Assembly (NCBI RefSeq): GCF_003259895.1
Contig: NZ_QLME01000021.1
Location: forward strand, 1 to 56,789
Length of the DNA: 56,789 nucleotides
Source of the DNA: Halanaerobium saccharolyticum
GTDB lineage: Bacteria; Bacillota; Halanaerobiia; Halanaerobiales; Halanaerobiaceae
Direction of reading: 5' to 3'
Position 1 is the stretch's first letter. Each line of letters begins with the position of its first letter. The position numbers were made by a program, and so were the translations under genes. Below, one piece after another: positions 16,982-25,323 of this stretch. The notes beneath the pieces were generated by a model. It was not told where the DNA came from, made no database searches, and saw only the letters and a program-made list of their open reading frames with translations.

Positions 16982-17491
16982 ATGAAAACTAATAAAATGA
17001 TTAAAGCAGCTTTAATGGCAGCTCTTACGGCAGTGGGAGCCTATATAATCATTCCAATTGGCCCTGTGCCAATAACTCTGCAAACATTCTTTGTCCTGCT
17101 TTCCGGTAGACTTCTCGGAAAAAAATATGGAGTTTTAGCTCAGACTACATACCTTTTACTTGGAGCTTTTGGACTGCCAATTTTTTCTGGAGGTCGGGGT
17201 GGACTGGGTGTCATTGCCGGACCAACAGGTGGCTTTTTAATAAGCTTCGTTATTGCTGCCTGGATTGCTGCTCATTACAGCGGCAATAATAAAAAGGATT
17301 TCTTTATCCTGGCAGCTGCTGTCACAAGTAATTATGTCATCGGAAGCATTTATTTCACTTTTGTAACAGGAACCGGACTGATTGCGGCTCTTAATATGAC
17401 AGTAATCCCCTTTACCCCGGGAGATTTATTAAAAATAATTCTAATTTTAATTCTAGCTCCAATAATTGAAAACAGACTTAAGTTTAACTAG
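16982..17491 (+). CDS. bioY: Biotin transporter BioY
   Basis: S component of an ECF biotin uptake system, in the cytoplasmic membrane. 169 residues, six hydrophobic helices, with the family signatures PIGPVPITLQTFFVLLSG, LLGAFGLPIFSGGRGG and GPTGGFLISF. AAAGGAG lies 11 bases upstream of the ATG. Monocistronic, with its own terminator. Biotin is needed in this organism for the carboxyl carrier encoded at 55.4-55.9 kb; no biotin synthesis genes are seen in the window. Confidence 0.95.
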   Translation: MKTNKMIKAALMAALTAVGAYIIIPIGPVPITLQTFFVLLSGRLLGKKYGVLAQTTYLLLGAFGLPIFSGGRGGLGVIAGPTGGFLISFVIAAWIAAHYSGNNKKDFFILAAAVTSNYVIGSIYFTFVTGTGLIAALNMTVIPFTPGDLLKIILILILAPIIENRLKFN

Positions 17492-17524
17492 AAATTAGTT
17501 AAAAAATTACTAGAATTTAAAAGA

Positions 17525-17560
17525 AATGCCACCTGTTTAAATTCAGGTGGTTTTGTTTTG
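17525..17560 (+). terminator. Terminator of bioY
   Basis: Hairpin CCACCTG / CAGGTGG (17529-17550) followed by TTTTGTTTTG on the plus strand. Confidence 0.9.
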
Positions 17561-17595
17561 CAATAAAGTCCAGACTTAAACTGTTTATTCCAGCT

Positions 17596-17907
17596 TTATC
17601 TAAAAGGAAGATTATTAAAATTAAAAATTCTCATCCGAATCTGAGGCATAAAATAAAAGGGCTGCTGATTTACCAGCATATAAATGAGATATAAGAACAA
17701 TCCAATCACTACTAACGGTACTATAAACCAGAATCGGCTTTTTTGAAGTAAAATATGAAATCCAAAAACAATCAGCAAAAGGGGCCAGTAGCTGCGGAGA
17801 AAAAATATCAGATTAAAATTATATTCACCCAGCGAGTCCCCCAAAAATATTATTCCTGCAAAAATTAAAATTATTGCAATTAAACTGCGATCTCTATTAT
17901 CTGTCAT
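17596..17907 (-). CDS. Small membrane protein, LiaF-TM/DUF5668-like
   Basis: 103 residues with three to four hydrophobic segments; RSLIAIILIFAGIIFLGDSL and the WPLLLIVFGFHILLQ motif resemble the LiaF transmembrane region found beside PspC proteins. Role unknown, presumably in envelope-stress sensing with its partner. The ATG at 17907 has AAAGG 9 bases upstream and overlaps the pspC-like gene by 11 bases. The C-terminus ends in a short cytoplasmic or extracellular tail with no recognisable domain. Confidence 0.65.
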   Translation of the reverse strand: MTDNRDRSLIAIILIFAGIIFLGDSLGEYNFNLIFFLRSYWPLLLIVFGFHILLQKSRFWFIVPLVVIGLFLYLIYMLVNQQPFYFMPQIRMRIFNFNNLPFR

Positions 17908-18433
17908 TATTATCACCTTTAAGCATTAATACTCCTGCTGCGATTAAAATTAAAGGCCAGTACTTTTCCCAGTATAGATCCGGGATCCAGATGTCAATTA
18001 AGAAAATTGAACCAACTAAAATCATGATCACCGCAAATAATTTACGCCGACTATTAGCACTGCTTTCTGAACTATGATCCTGATACTGCTGATAATATTC
18101 TTTTTCACTTCCTTTTTTCGCAGTTGACTCATGTTTTTTATTTTCTTCTTGCTCACTATCTGTATTATTTGTCTGCTGACTATTTTTATAATCATCCCGA
18201 TTTTCATCTTCAATATAGTAATCATCGGGCATTCTATACTCATTTTTAACAGGCTCCTCAGACATTACCAGCCAGGCAATAATATAAGCAATTAAACCTA
18301 TCCCCTGGAATAAAAATACCAACAAAACTCCCAGCCTAATTAGAGAAGAATCAACATTAAAATAATCTGCCAGTCCACCACAAACTCCAGCAATCATTCT
18401 ATCATCTCTAGAACGATATAATTTTTTGGACAT
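17897..18433 (-). CDS. PspC domain membrane protein
   Basis: 178 residues. An N-terminal PspC domain (about 1-62: LYRSRDDRMIAGVCGGLADYFNVD, then a hydrophobic helix with GLIAYIIAWLVM) is followed by a polar, Asn/Glu/Ser-rich linker and two more hydrophobic segments with the WPLILIAAGVLML signature. PspC-type proteins sense or buffer envelope stress. GGGAG lies 7 bases before the ATG. Transcribed with the small downstream membrane gene from its own promoter. Confidence 0.85.
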   Translation of the reverse strand: MSKKLYRSRDDRMIAGVCGGLADYFNVDSSLIRLGVLLVFLFQGIGLIAYIIAWLVMSEEPVKNEYRMPDDYYIEDENRDDYKNSQQTNNTDSEQEENKKHESTAKKGSEKEYYQQYQDHSSESSANSRRKLFAVIMILVGSIFLIDIWIPDLYWEKYWPLILIAAGVLMLKGDNNDR

Positions 18434-18512
18434 AATTAATCTCCCTTTCTTTATTTAAATTAATTTTAAATTCAATTTCAGGCTTCAAGATTGAAGATTC
18501 ATTTCTGTTTAT

Positions 18513-18541
18513 AGTATCGCAGATTTCTGCTCTCTTGTCAA
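18513..18541 (-). promoter_or_regulatory. Promoter of the pspC-like operon
   Basis: Minus strand: -35 TTGACA (18541-18536), 17-bp spacer, -10 GATACT (18518-18513). The -35 abuts the T-tract of the preceding terminator. Confidence 0.75.
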
Positions 18542-18571
18542 AGAAAAAAGTCGGGTTCAGCACCCGACTTT
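18542..18571 (-). terminator. Terminator of the ABC exporter gene
   Basis: Hairpin AAAGTCGGG / CCCGACTTT (18547-18571), with TTTTTTCTTT downstream on the minus strand. Confidence 0.9.
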
Positions 18572-18644
18572 AAGTAAGTTCTATAAAATTAAATCATTTT
18601 TAATATTAATTAACTTTCGGGTTTAATCAATTTAGTTAATCAAT

Positions 18645-20372
18645 TTAACCTGCCAGTTCTGCAGAAAACTGTTCATTATACAGCTGAGCATATTCTCCAC
18701 CATTTTTAATCAATTCTTCGTGCTTACCACGTTCAACTATGCCGTTTTCAGTTAAAACAATTATCTGATCAGCATTGATTACTGTTGACAGTCGATGAGC
18801 AATAACTAAGGTGGTTCTTCCTTCAGCTAATTTCTCCAGTGATTCCTGAATAATTTTTTCGCTGCGGTTATCAAGAGATGAGGTGGCTTCATCAAGAATT
18901 AGAATTGGAGGATTTTTCAGAAATGAACGAGCAATAGAAATCCTCTGTTTTTGCCCTCCAGATAATTTAACTCCTCTTTCTCCAATATCGGTATTATAAC
19001 CCTGGCTTAAATTCAGAATAAAATCATGAGCATTTGCTTTTTCAGCAGCTTCAATTATTTCTGCTTCAGCAGCATCGGCCATCCCATAGGCAATATTTTC
19101 TCTAACTGTACCATTAAATAGAAATACATCCTGCTGGACTATTCCAATATTGCGGCGCAGTGACTCAAGTGTTATATCTCTAATGTCAAGATTATCAATA
19201 GATAGTCTGCCATTATCAATTTCATAGAATCTGGGCAGCAGTTTAGTCAGAGTTGATTTTCCGGCTCCTGAAGGTCCTACAAAAGCCACAGTTTTACCGG
19301 GCTCAATTTCTATATCAATATTAGTTAATACTTTGCCGTGATTATCATAACCAAAGGTAACATCTTCATATTTAATTAATCCTTCAACATTCTTTAATTC
19401 CCGGGCTCCGGCTCGGTCAACTATTTCGGGATCAACCTCCAGCAATTCCTTAAATCGGCTAAAACCTGACATTCCCCGCTGCAGCTGTTCATTAAAGTTA
19501 ACCAGACGCCGAATGGGATTCATAAACATATCTACATAAAATAAGAAAGCTACCATCTGGCCTGCAGTTAAAGAACCATTATAAATAAAATATCCACCTG
19601 CTGCCAGAGTACTCAGACGAATTAAGTTAATAAAAAGATTCATTCCCGAATGGAACTGAGCCATATTTTTCATTGCCCATTCGCGAGAGCGTCGATAATT
19701 ATGATTTCCCTCACAGAACTTTTCATTTTCGTAATCCTCATTAGTAAAAGACTTAACCACTCTAATCCCACTTAAGCTGTCTTCTACTATTGTGTTTACC
19801 TCAGCCATTTTTTCCCGGATCACTTTAAAGGCATGATACATTTTTTCGCCTAATTTTTTGGAGAAAAAGAACATAATGGGAATTAAAGCAAAGGTAACTA
19901 AAGCTAACTGCCAGTGCATATTGATTAAAATAGTAAATGAACCAACTAATAACATGGCTGAAATCAAAACATCTTCCGGACCATGGTGAGCAAGTTCAGA
20001 AATGTTATTTAAATCATTAACTACTCTGGACATTAAATACCCAACTTTATTATTATCAAAAAACTTAAAAGATAATTTCTGGAGATGGGTAAATAAATCT
20101 GAGCGCATATCTGTTTCCATCCTGATTCCCACAACATGTCCCCAGTAATGGACTATATATTGGAAAATAAACCGTAATAAATAAATAACTAATAAAATGA
20201 CTGAAATTCTGATCATCATATTTAAATTTCTGGCCGGAAAATATTGATCTATTAGCTGCTGGATAAACATTGGATAGATCAAATCTAACCCAGACATTAA
20301 GACAGCACAGCTTAGTTCGGCTGTGAATAGTTTCCAGTGATTTTTATAATAATTTAAAAACATTTTTAGCAT
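18645..20372 (-). CDS. ABC exporter, fused permease and ATPase (MsbA/BmrA-like)
   Basis: 575-residue half-transporter that would act as a homodimer to export lipids or drugs. Six transmembrane helices occupy about residues 1-310; the ATPase part follows with Walker A GPSGAGKST (about 365), Q-loop VQQDVFLF, signature LSGGQKQRIS, Walker B ILILDEATSSLD and an H-loop IAHRLST. The ATG at 20372 follows GGGGGAT by about 11 bases. Monocistronic between two terminators. Substrate unknown. Confidence 0.92.
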   Translation of the reverse strand: MLKMFLNYYKNHWKLFTAELSCAVLMSGLDLIYPMFIQQLIDQYFPARNLNMMIRISVILLVIYLLRFIFQYIVHYWGHVVGIRMETDMRSDLFTHLQKLSFKFFDNNKVGYLMSRVVNDLNNISELAHHGPEDVLISAMLLVGSFTILINMHWQLALVTFALIPIMFFFSKKLGEKMYHAFKVIREKMAEVNTIVEDSLSGIRVVKSFTNEDYENEKFCEGNHNYRRSREWAMKNMAQFHSGMNLFINLIRLSTLAAGGYFIYNGSLTAGQMVAFLFYVDMFMNPIRRLVNFNEQLQRGMSGFSRFKELLEVDPEIVDRAGARELKNVEGLIKYEDVTFGYDNHGKVLTNIDIEIEPGKTVAFVGPSGAGKSTLTKLLPRFYEIDNGRLSIDNLDIRDITLESLRRNIGIVQQDVFLFNGTVRENIAYGMADAAEAEIIEAAEKANAHDFILNLSQGYNTDIGERGVKLSGGQKQRISIARSFLKNPPILILDEATSSLDNRSEKIIQESLEKLAEGRTTLVIAHRLSTVINADQIIVLTENGIVERGKHEELIKNGGEYAQLYNEQFSAELAG

Positions 20373-20454
20373 GATTTTTCATTATCCCCCTTTTTTATTT
20401 ACTAATTAGAAATTTTATCACAGCCCCAGAATTATTGCAACGAAAATTTATTCA

Positions 20455-20495
20455 GTTAAAAAAAAGATACACCCTTAAAAGAGTGTATCTTTAAA
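20455..20495 (-). terminator. Terminator after phoU
   Basis: Hairpin AAAGATACAC / GTGTATCTTT (20463-20492) with a run of T after it on the minus strand. Confidence 0.9.
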
Positions 20496-20543
20496 ACTGC
20501 TTATTAAAAGCTATTTAAATAATATTATAGAATCTTATTTAAA

Positions 20544-21203
20544 TTATTCCAGCTCTGTCCATTCCCCTGTCTTCATATAAACAGTCCGCTCACAAATATT
20601 GGTTGAATGGTCACCAATTCTTTCTAAAAAACGACTGATAAACATCAGCGAAGTCCCCTGCTCAATTGTTGCACAGTCATTTTCCATAACATTTAATAAT
20701 TCAGAATTAATCTGTTTATCAAGTTGATTAACTTTTTTATCTCTAGCTGCAACCTCTTTTGCCTTCTCAATATCCATATTGACAAAAGCTTCCAGACTTT
20801 CTCTTAACTGCTGGACAACAATGTCTTTCATTCCTGGTAGATCCTGCATCTCCTTAATCAAAGGCTGATCTCCAATATCCTTAACTCTGTGAGCAATATT
20901 AGATGCATTATCTCCAATTCTTTCTAAATCAGTAACCAGTTTAGAAATCACAATTATTTTCCTAAGATCAATTGCTACCGGCTGCTGTAGGGCAATTAAA
21001 CGGGTACAGTTTTCTTCTATATCAAGTTCATAATCATCTATTATATCGTCATCCCTTATCACCTGGTCAGCCAGCTTAACATCTTTTTTCATTAAAGCTT
21101 CAATACTTTTGCTGATACTTTCTCCAACTATACTACCCATTTTTAACATTTCTTTCTCCAAATTTTTCAATTCATCATGAAAACTCTTACGAGATTCCTC
21201 CAT
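20544..21203 (-). CDS. phoU: Phosphate-specific transport system accessory protein PhoU
   Basis: Negative modulator linking Pst transport to PhoR activity. 219 residues, two PhoU three-helix-bundle domains, each with the metal-binding motif seen here as LVTDLERIGDNASNIAHR (about 85-105) and FLERIGDHSTNICER near the C-terminus. GGGGAT precedes the ATG. It follows pstB by 140 bases and has a promoter of its own, so it can be expressed apart from pst. Confidence 0.95.
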   Translation of the reverse strand: MEESRKSFHDELKNLEKEMLKMGSIVGESISKSIEALMKKDVKLADQVIRDDDIIDDYELDIEENCTRLIALQQPVAIDLRKIIVISKLVTDLERIGDNASNIAHRVKDIGDQPLIKEMQDLPGMKDIVVQQLRESLEAFVNMDIEKAKEVAARDKKVNQLDKQINSELLNVMENDCATIEQGTSLMFISRFLERIGDHSTNICERTVYMKTGEWTELE

Positions 21204-21272
21204 AATTAATCCCCCTCAAACTATAATTTTCTTTTAAGGTATTTAATTTCATAAACTATAGATTATACATTA

Positions 21273-21301
21273 AGTATAACATCAATTTATAGTTTTACCA
21301 A
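21273..21301 (-). promoter_or_regulatory. Internal promoter of phoU
   Basis: Minus strand: -35 TTGGTA (21301-21296), 17-bp spacer, -10 TATACT (21278-21273). No Pho box repeats are visible here. Confidence 0.55.
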
Positions 21302-21343
21302 TAAGATACTAAGTTAAGCTAAATCAATAATTATAATTAACTA

Positions 21344-22102
21344 TTAACCAAAACGTCCTGTAATATAATCTTCCGTACGCTGATCATCAGGGTTTTCAAA
21401 TATTTTATCAGTTCTATCATATTCAACCAGATCCCCCATTAAAAAGAATCCAGTATTATCAGAAACTCTTGCTGCCTGCTGCATACTGTGAGTTACAATA
21501 ACAATTGTATAATTATTTTTCAATTCATCTATTAGATCTTCAATTTTAGCTGTTGCAACTGGATCAAGAGCAGAAGCTGGTTCATCCATTAATAAAACTT
21601 CTGGCTTAACTGCCAGGGCTCTAGCAATACAGAGTCTCTGCTGCTGACCTCCGGATAGGCCTAAAGCTGAATCATCAAGTCGATCTTTTACCTCATCATA
21701 TAAGGCAGCCCCTTTTAGACTTCCAATTACGATTTCTTCTAAAGTTTCATTATCCTTAAGACCATGAATTCGAGGTCCATAAGCTACATTATCAAATACC
21801 GACTTGGGAAAAGGATTCGGCTGTTGAAAAACCATTCCTATTCGTTTTCTTAATTCTACAACATCTACATCTTGATCATAAATATTTTTTCCATCAAAAA
21901 GCACATTTCCATCTACCCTGCTACCCTCAATTAAATCATTCATTCTATTTAAAGTTCTTAAAAATGTTGATTTACCACAACCTGAAGGGCCAATAAGAGC
22001 AGTAACTTTATTTGATTCTAAAGGTATATTGACGTCTTTTAAAGCTTGAAAATCGTCATAATAAAAGTCTAGATTTTTTACTTCCATTTTCAATTCATTC
22101 AT
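21344..22102 (-). CDS. pstB: Phosphate ABC transporter ATP-binding protein PstB
   Basis: ATPase of the high-affinity phosphate importer. 252 residues: Walker [10 protein letters not shown] (about 38-46), PstB-typical LNRMNDLI and [13 protein letters not shown], signature [15 protein letters not shown], Walker [13 protein letters not shown], and C-terminal EDYITGRFG. Follows pstA by 18 bases. Confidence 0.97.
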   Translation of the reverse strand: MNELKMEVKNLDFYYDDFQALKDVNIPLESNKVTALIGPSGCGKSTFLRTLNRMNDLIEGSRVDGNVLFDGKNIYDQDVDVVELRKRIGMVFQQPNPFPKSVFDNVAYGPRIHGLKDNETLEEIVIGSLKGAALYDEVKDRLDDSALGLSGGQQQRLCIARALAVKPEVLLMDEPASALDPVATAKIEDLIDELKNNYTIVIVTHSMQQAARVSDNTGFFLMGDLVEYDRTDKIFENPDDQRTEDYITGRFG

Positions 22103-22120
22103 AAAATCATTCCTTTCAGT

Positions 22121-22987
22121 TTAATTGGCGTTTTTATTACTATATTTAATTCGCATAAAAATAGCAATTAAATTTATTAATAATACAAGAACCAGCAGTA
22201 CTACTGCTGTACCATAAGCAATTGGAACCTGTTTTTGCGGTGAAGTACCCGTAGCAACTAAAGCATAAATATTATATGGTAAAGCCATTACTTCTGAAAA
22301 AACCGATTTGGGTAACCGCATTGAAAAAAAAGTAGCCGCTGTAAAAATTATTGGGGCTGTTTCTCCTGCTACTCGGCCAACTCCCAGGATACATCCCGTT
22401 AAAATTCCAGGTATTGAAGCAGGTAGAACTACATGTTTGATAGTCTGCCACTTTGTTGCACCAAGAGCTAGCGAAGAACTTCTGTATTCATCAGGAACTG
22501 ACATTAATGCTTCTTCTGATGCTCTAATAATTGTTGGCAAAATAACAATTGCTAAAGTAAGGGATCCTGATAAAATTGAGACTCCAAAATTAAGATACTT
22601 TACAAATATTGATAAACCAAAAAGCCCAAAAACAACTGAAGGAACACCAGATAAGTTACTCACACCTATTCTAATAATTCTTATTAATTTACCCTTTTGG
22701 GCATATTCAGTCATATAAATAGCTGCAAAGACTCCAAGTGGAGTTGCCACCAGAATCGCTCCTGTGACCAGATAAAAGGATCCTAAAATAGCAGGCAAAA
22801 TTCCCCCTTCAGTCATTCCGTTCATAGGCATAGAGATCAAAAATTCCCAGCTAATTACTCCTACACCTCTTTTAAAGATGAAGAATATAATAATACCAAG
22901 AATTGCTATAGAAGAGAGCATCATTAATCCTAAAAACCAAAAAATTAATTTTTCTGTTGCTTTTCTTTTAGTAAATTTATTTTCCAT
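22121..22987 (-). CDS. pstA: Phosphate ABC transporter permease PstA
   Basis: Inner-membrane permease, 288 residues with six predicted transmembrane helices and the ABC permease EAA loop (EEALMSVPDEYRSSSLALGATKWQTI). GTPLGVFAAIYMTEYA is typical of PstA. The ATG shares one base with the pstC stop (TAATG), implying coupled translation. Confidence 0.95.
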   Translation of the reverse strand: MENKFTKRKATEKLIFWFLGLMMLSSIAILGIIIFFIFKRGVGVISWEFLISMPMNGMTEGGILPAILGSFYLVTGAILVATPLGVFAAIYMTEYAQKGKLIRIIRIGVSNLSGVPSVVFGLFGLSIFVKYLNFGVSILSGSLTLAIVILPTIIRASEEALMSVPDEYRSSSLALGATKWQTIKHVVLPASIPGILTGCILGVGRVAGETAPIIFTAATFFSMRLPKSVFSEVMALPYNIYALVATGTSPQKQVPIAYGTAVVLLVLVLLINLIAIFMRIKYSNKNAN

Positions 22988-23874
22988 TATTCTCCACTCA
23001 CCTTTTCCTTAAATCTCTGCTGGGCAATATCTGCAAAGATATTAAAAACCAAAGTAATTAAAAACAGTATAATTGCAATTCCAAATAAAGCTTGATAATG
23101 TTCACTGCCAACTGGAGCTTCTCCCATTTCAGCAGCAATTGTAGCTGTCATTGGTCTTACCGGTTTTAAAATATTACTTGGAAAAAGCGAAGCACCTCCA
23201 GCTACCATTAAAACTGTCATAGTTTCTCCGATTGCTCTTCCCATTCCCAATATTATTGCAGTTACAATACCGGAAGATGCTGTTGGCAGAATCACTCTAA
23301 TCATTGTTTCCAATCTGTTTGCCCCCAGAGCCAGAGAGGCATCTCTAAAACTTTTAGGAACAGCAGTTATTGCATCTTCAGACAGACTGACTATTGTCGG
23401 CAGAGACATTATACCTAACATTATCATTGCAGTCAGAGCTGTTAAACCTGTAGGCAGACCAAAAACTCCTCTTAAAAATGGACTTAAAATCTTCATTCCG
23501 AAAAGTCCATAGATAACAGAAGGCACACCAGCCAGCATCTCTATTGTTGGCTTAACTATATTTTTATATTTTTTTGGTAAGATATAAGAAATATGAACTG
23601 CAGATGCAACTCCAAATGGCACTGCAATAACCATGGCTCCTATAGTTACAACAATAGAAGCAGAAAGTAAATTAAAAATACCATATCCAGGTGGGTCATA
23701 GGTTGGGTACCAGTCACTGCTGAAAAGAAATTCAGAAATCCCTACCTTAGTAAAAATTGGAGCTCCCTCTCTAAATAAAACAATTATAATTCCTGTTAAG
23801 AAAAGTATTGATGAAAAAGCAAAAAGCATGAGTATATTTTTAATTATTTTCTCTTTAGTTGTCCAATTTAACAT
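22987..23874 (-). CDS. pstC: Phosphate ABC transporter permease PstC
   Basis: Partner permease of PstA; 295 residues, six transmembrane helices, EAA loop EDAITAVPKSFRDASLALGANRLETM, and AIGETMTVLMVAGG. The ATG at 23874 is preferred over the GTG nine bases upstream because GAGAGG then sits 8 bases before it. Confidence 0.95.
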   Translation of the reverse strand: MLNWTTKEKIIKNILMLFAFSSILFLTGIIIVLFREGAPIFTKVGISEFLFSSDWYPTYDPPGYGIFNLLSASIVVTIGAMVIAVPFGVASAVHISYILPKKYKNIVKPTIEMLAGVPSVIYGLFGMKILSPFLRGVFGLPTGLTALTAMIMLGIMSLPTIVSLSEDAITAVPKSFRDASLALGANRLETMIRVILPTASSGIVTAIILGMGRAIGETMTVLMVAGGASLFPSNILKPVRPMTATIAAEMGEAPVGSEHYQALFGIAIILFLITLVFNIFADIAQQRFKEKVSGE

Positions 23875-23920
23875 AAATTTCACCTCTCAAATGTAGAAAA
23901 ATTTTATAAATAAACATTGA

Positions 23921-23948
23921 GAAAAAGGGAGAGGCCTCTCCCCTTTTC
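23921..23948 (-). terminator. Intercistronic hairpin between pstS and pstC
   Basis: AAAAGGG-AGAGG / CCTCT-CCCTTTT (23922-23947) followed by TTTTT on the minus strand. Its place between pstS and the permease genes suggests partial termination or mRNA stabilisation that gives excess PstS over the membrane subunits. Confidence 0.75.
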
Positions 23949-24013
23949 CAATTGATACTAGTATATATGTTGTTTATCTATTTAACTGTTTAGTGTTACT
24001 TTTAAATTAATTA

Positions 24014-24835
24014 TTAGTGAAGAGGTACAAAACCTTGATCTTTAACTAACCCTTGACCTTCAGCACTTAAGACGAAGTTAATAAATCTTCCAGTTAAACC
24101 TTCTGGCCAGCCATCAGTAAACATGAATAATGGGCGGGCAATTGGGAATTCTCCACTGGCAACAGTTGCATTAGAAGGCAGAACTCCATTAACCTCAACA
24201 GCTTTTACTGAATCTGATAAGTATCCAAGTCCTACATAACCAATTGCTCCTTCAGTATCAGAAACAACACCAGCAACTGCACCATTAGATGCTTGTAATA
24301 GAGCACCTTGAGTCAGTCTTTCATCACCAAGTGTAATATCATTAAACACTTCAAAAGTACCAGAACTTGAGTCCCTGGAAACAACAACTATTTCCATATC
24401 AGCTCCACCAAATTCTGACCAGTTAGTAGCCTGACCACTATAAATCATTTTAATATCTTCTAAACTCAAGCCTTCAACTGAGTTAGCAGGATTGACTATA
24501 ACAGCAATTCCATCCATTGCTACTCTGTGAGGTACAGGATAGTTTCCATTTTCTATTGCAGCCTCAACCTCAGATTGTTTAATAAATCTAGAAGCATCTG
24601 CAATATCAACTGCGCCATCAATTAAAGCAGCGATACCATTACCTGATCCACCACCACGAACAGAAATGTTTACATCAGAATTTTGCTCCATATAAACTTC
24701 AGCAGCTTTCTGAGCAATTGGGAGTACTGTAGAAGAACCCTGGATTGTAAGTTCTTCCTGAGCCATTACACTAAAAGTCATAACAGCCACCATCAAAAGA
24801 GCCAACACAACAATAAAAGAATTAATTTTACGCAT
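24014..24835 (-). CDS. pstS: Phosphate-binding protein PstS
   Basis: Extracytoplasmic phosphate receptor. 273 residues: signal peptide MRKINSFIVVLALLMVAVMTFSVMAQ, with no lipobox cysteine at the cleavage region, so it is probably secreted to a periplasm, in line with a diderm cell (inference). Binding-site segments QGSSTVLP, VRGGGSGNGIAAL and SRDSSSGTFEVF are evident. GGAGG lies 9 bases before the ATG. First gene of pstSCAB, preceded by a PhoP box. Confidence 0.95.
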   Translation of the reverse strand: MRKINSFIVVLALLMVAVMTFSVMAQEELTIQGSSTVLPIAQKAAEVYMEQNSDVNISVRGGGSGNGIAALIDGAVDIADASRFIKQSEVEAAIENGNYPVPHRVAMDGIAVIVNPANSVEGLSLEDIKMIYSGQATNWSEFGGADMEIVVVSRDSSSGTFEVFNDITLGDERLTQGALLQASNGAVAGVVSDTEGAIGYVGLGYLSDSVKAVEVNGVLPSNATVASGEFPIARPLFMFTDGWPEGLTGRFINFVLSAEGQGLVKDQGFVPLH

Positions 24836-24906
24836 TAATTTTTTCCTCCTTAAGGAATTTTTAATTTTCTCTTTAACTTAACTCTAATAATAATTTACCA
24901 TCTGAA

Positions 24907-24945
24907 TGTTACGGCAGTATTTCCCTAATGTTAACAAAATGTAAA
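24907..24945 (-). promoter_or_regulatory. PhoP-binding Pho box upstream of pstS
   Basis: Minus strand: four hexamers with exact 11-base periodicity, TTTACA (24945-24940), TTAACA (24934-24929), GAAATA (24923-24918), GTAACA (24912-24907), each separated by five bases. This is the Bacillus PhoP box pattern TT(A/T/C)A(C/T)A-N5. A TATTAT at 24892-24887 is a possible -10. Confidence 0.8.
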
Positions 24946-24949
24946 CAAA

Positions 24950-24977
24950 TAAAAAAACCGCCCCGAAAGGCGGTTTG
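24950..24977 (-). terminator. Terminator of the arsR1-permease-thioredoxin operon
   Basis: Hairpin AAACCGCC / GGCGGTTT (24955-24976) followed on the minus strand by a T-run (TTTTTTTATTTG). It insulates pstS from the upstream operon. Confidence 0.92.
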
Positions 24978-25005
24978 AAAAATTTTATCTTACTTTTATT
25001 ATTAT

Positions 25006-25236
25006 TTATGCTATTAATTCTTTAATCTCATCTACTGTTGCAACTCTACCTTTAATTTTAACCTCTCCATCAATTCCAATTGCAGGTGTACTCATGATTC
25101 CAGCCATAGCAATTTTTTTCATATCTTCTACTTTAACGATTTCTGCTTCAACTCCTGTTTCTGCCACTGCTTTTTTAGCATTTTCAGCCAGCTTCACACA
25201 GTTTTTACATCCTGATCCATAAATAGTAATTTTCAT
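25006..25236 (-). CDS. Thioredoxin-like small redox protein (redox-active disulfide protein 2 family)
   Basis: 76 residues with a thioredoxin fold pattern: KITIYGSGCKNC (C10-x-x-C13), then helix, cis-Pro-like STPAIGIDGEVKIKGRV. Such small proteins commonly accompany CSCSS-type permeases and ArsR regulators and are thought to reduce metal or metalloid targets. The ATG at 25236 has GGAG 8 bases upstream. It is the last gene of the arsR1 operon. Confidence 0.85.
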   Translation of the reverse strand: MKITIYGSGCKNCVKLAENAKKAVAETGVEAEIVKVEDMKKIAMAGIMSTPAIGIDGEVKIKGRVATVDEIKELIA

Positions 25237-25280
25237 AATTAACACTCCTCAGATTTTAATTTGTAATTTTATTCTTTTTA

Positions 25281-25312
25281 ACCAGGTACAAATCAATTGA
25301 TTTGTACCTGGT
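25281..25312. repeat. 32-bp perfect palindrome (ACCAGGTACAAA family)
   Basis: Both arms of 16 bases are exact complements: ACCAGGTACAAATCAA and its mirror. Lies between the permease and thioredoxin-like genes. No T-run follows on either strand, so it is not a typical terminator. Related elements occur at 30505-30538 and 47149-47184. Confidence 0.85.
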
Positions 25313-25323
25313 ACTAAACTATA

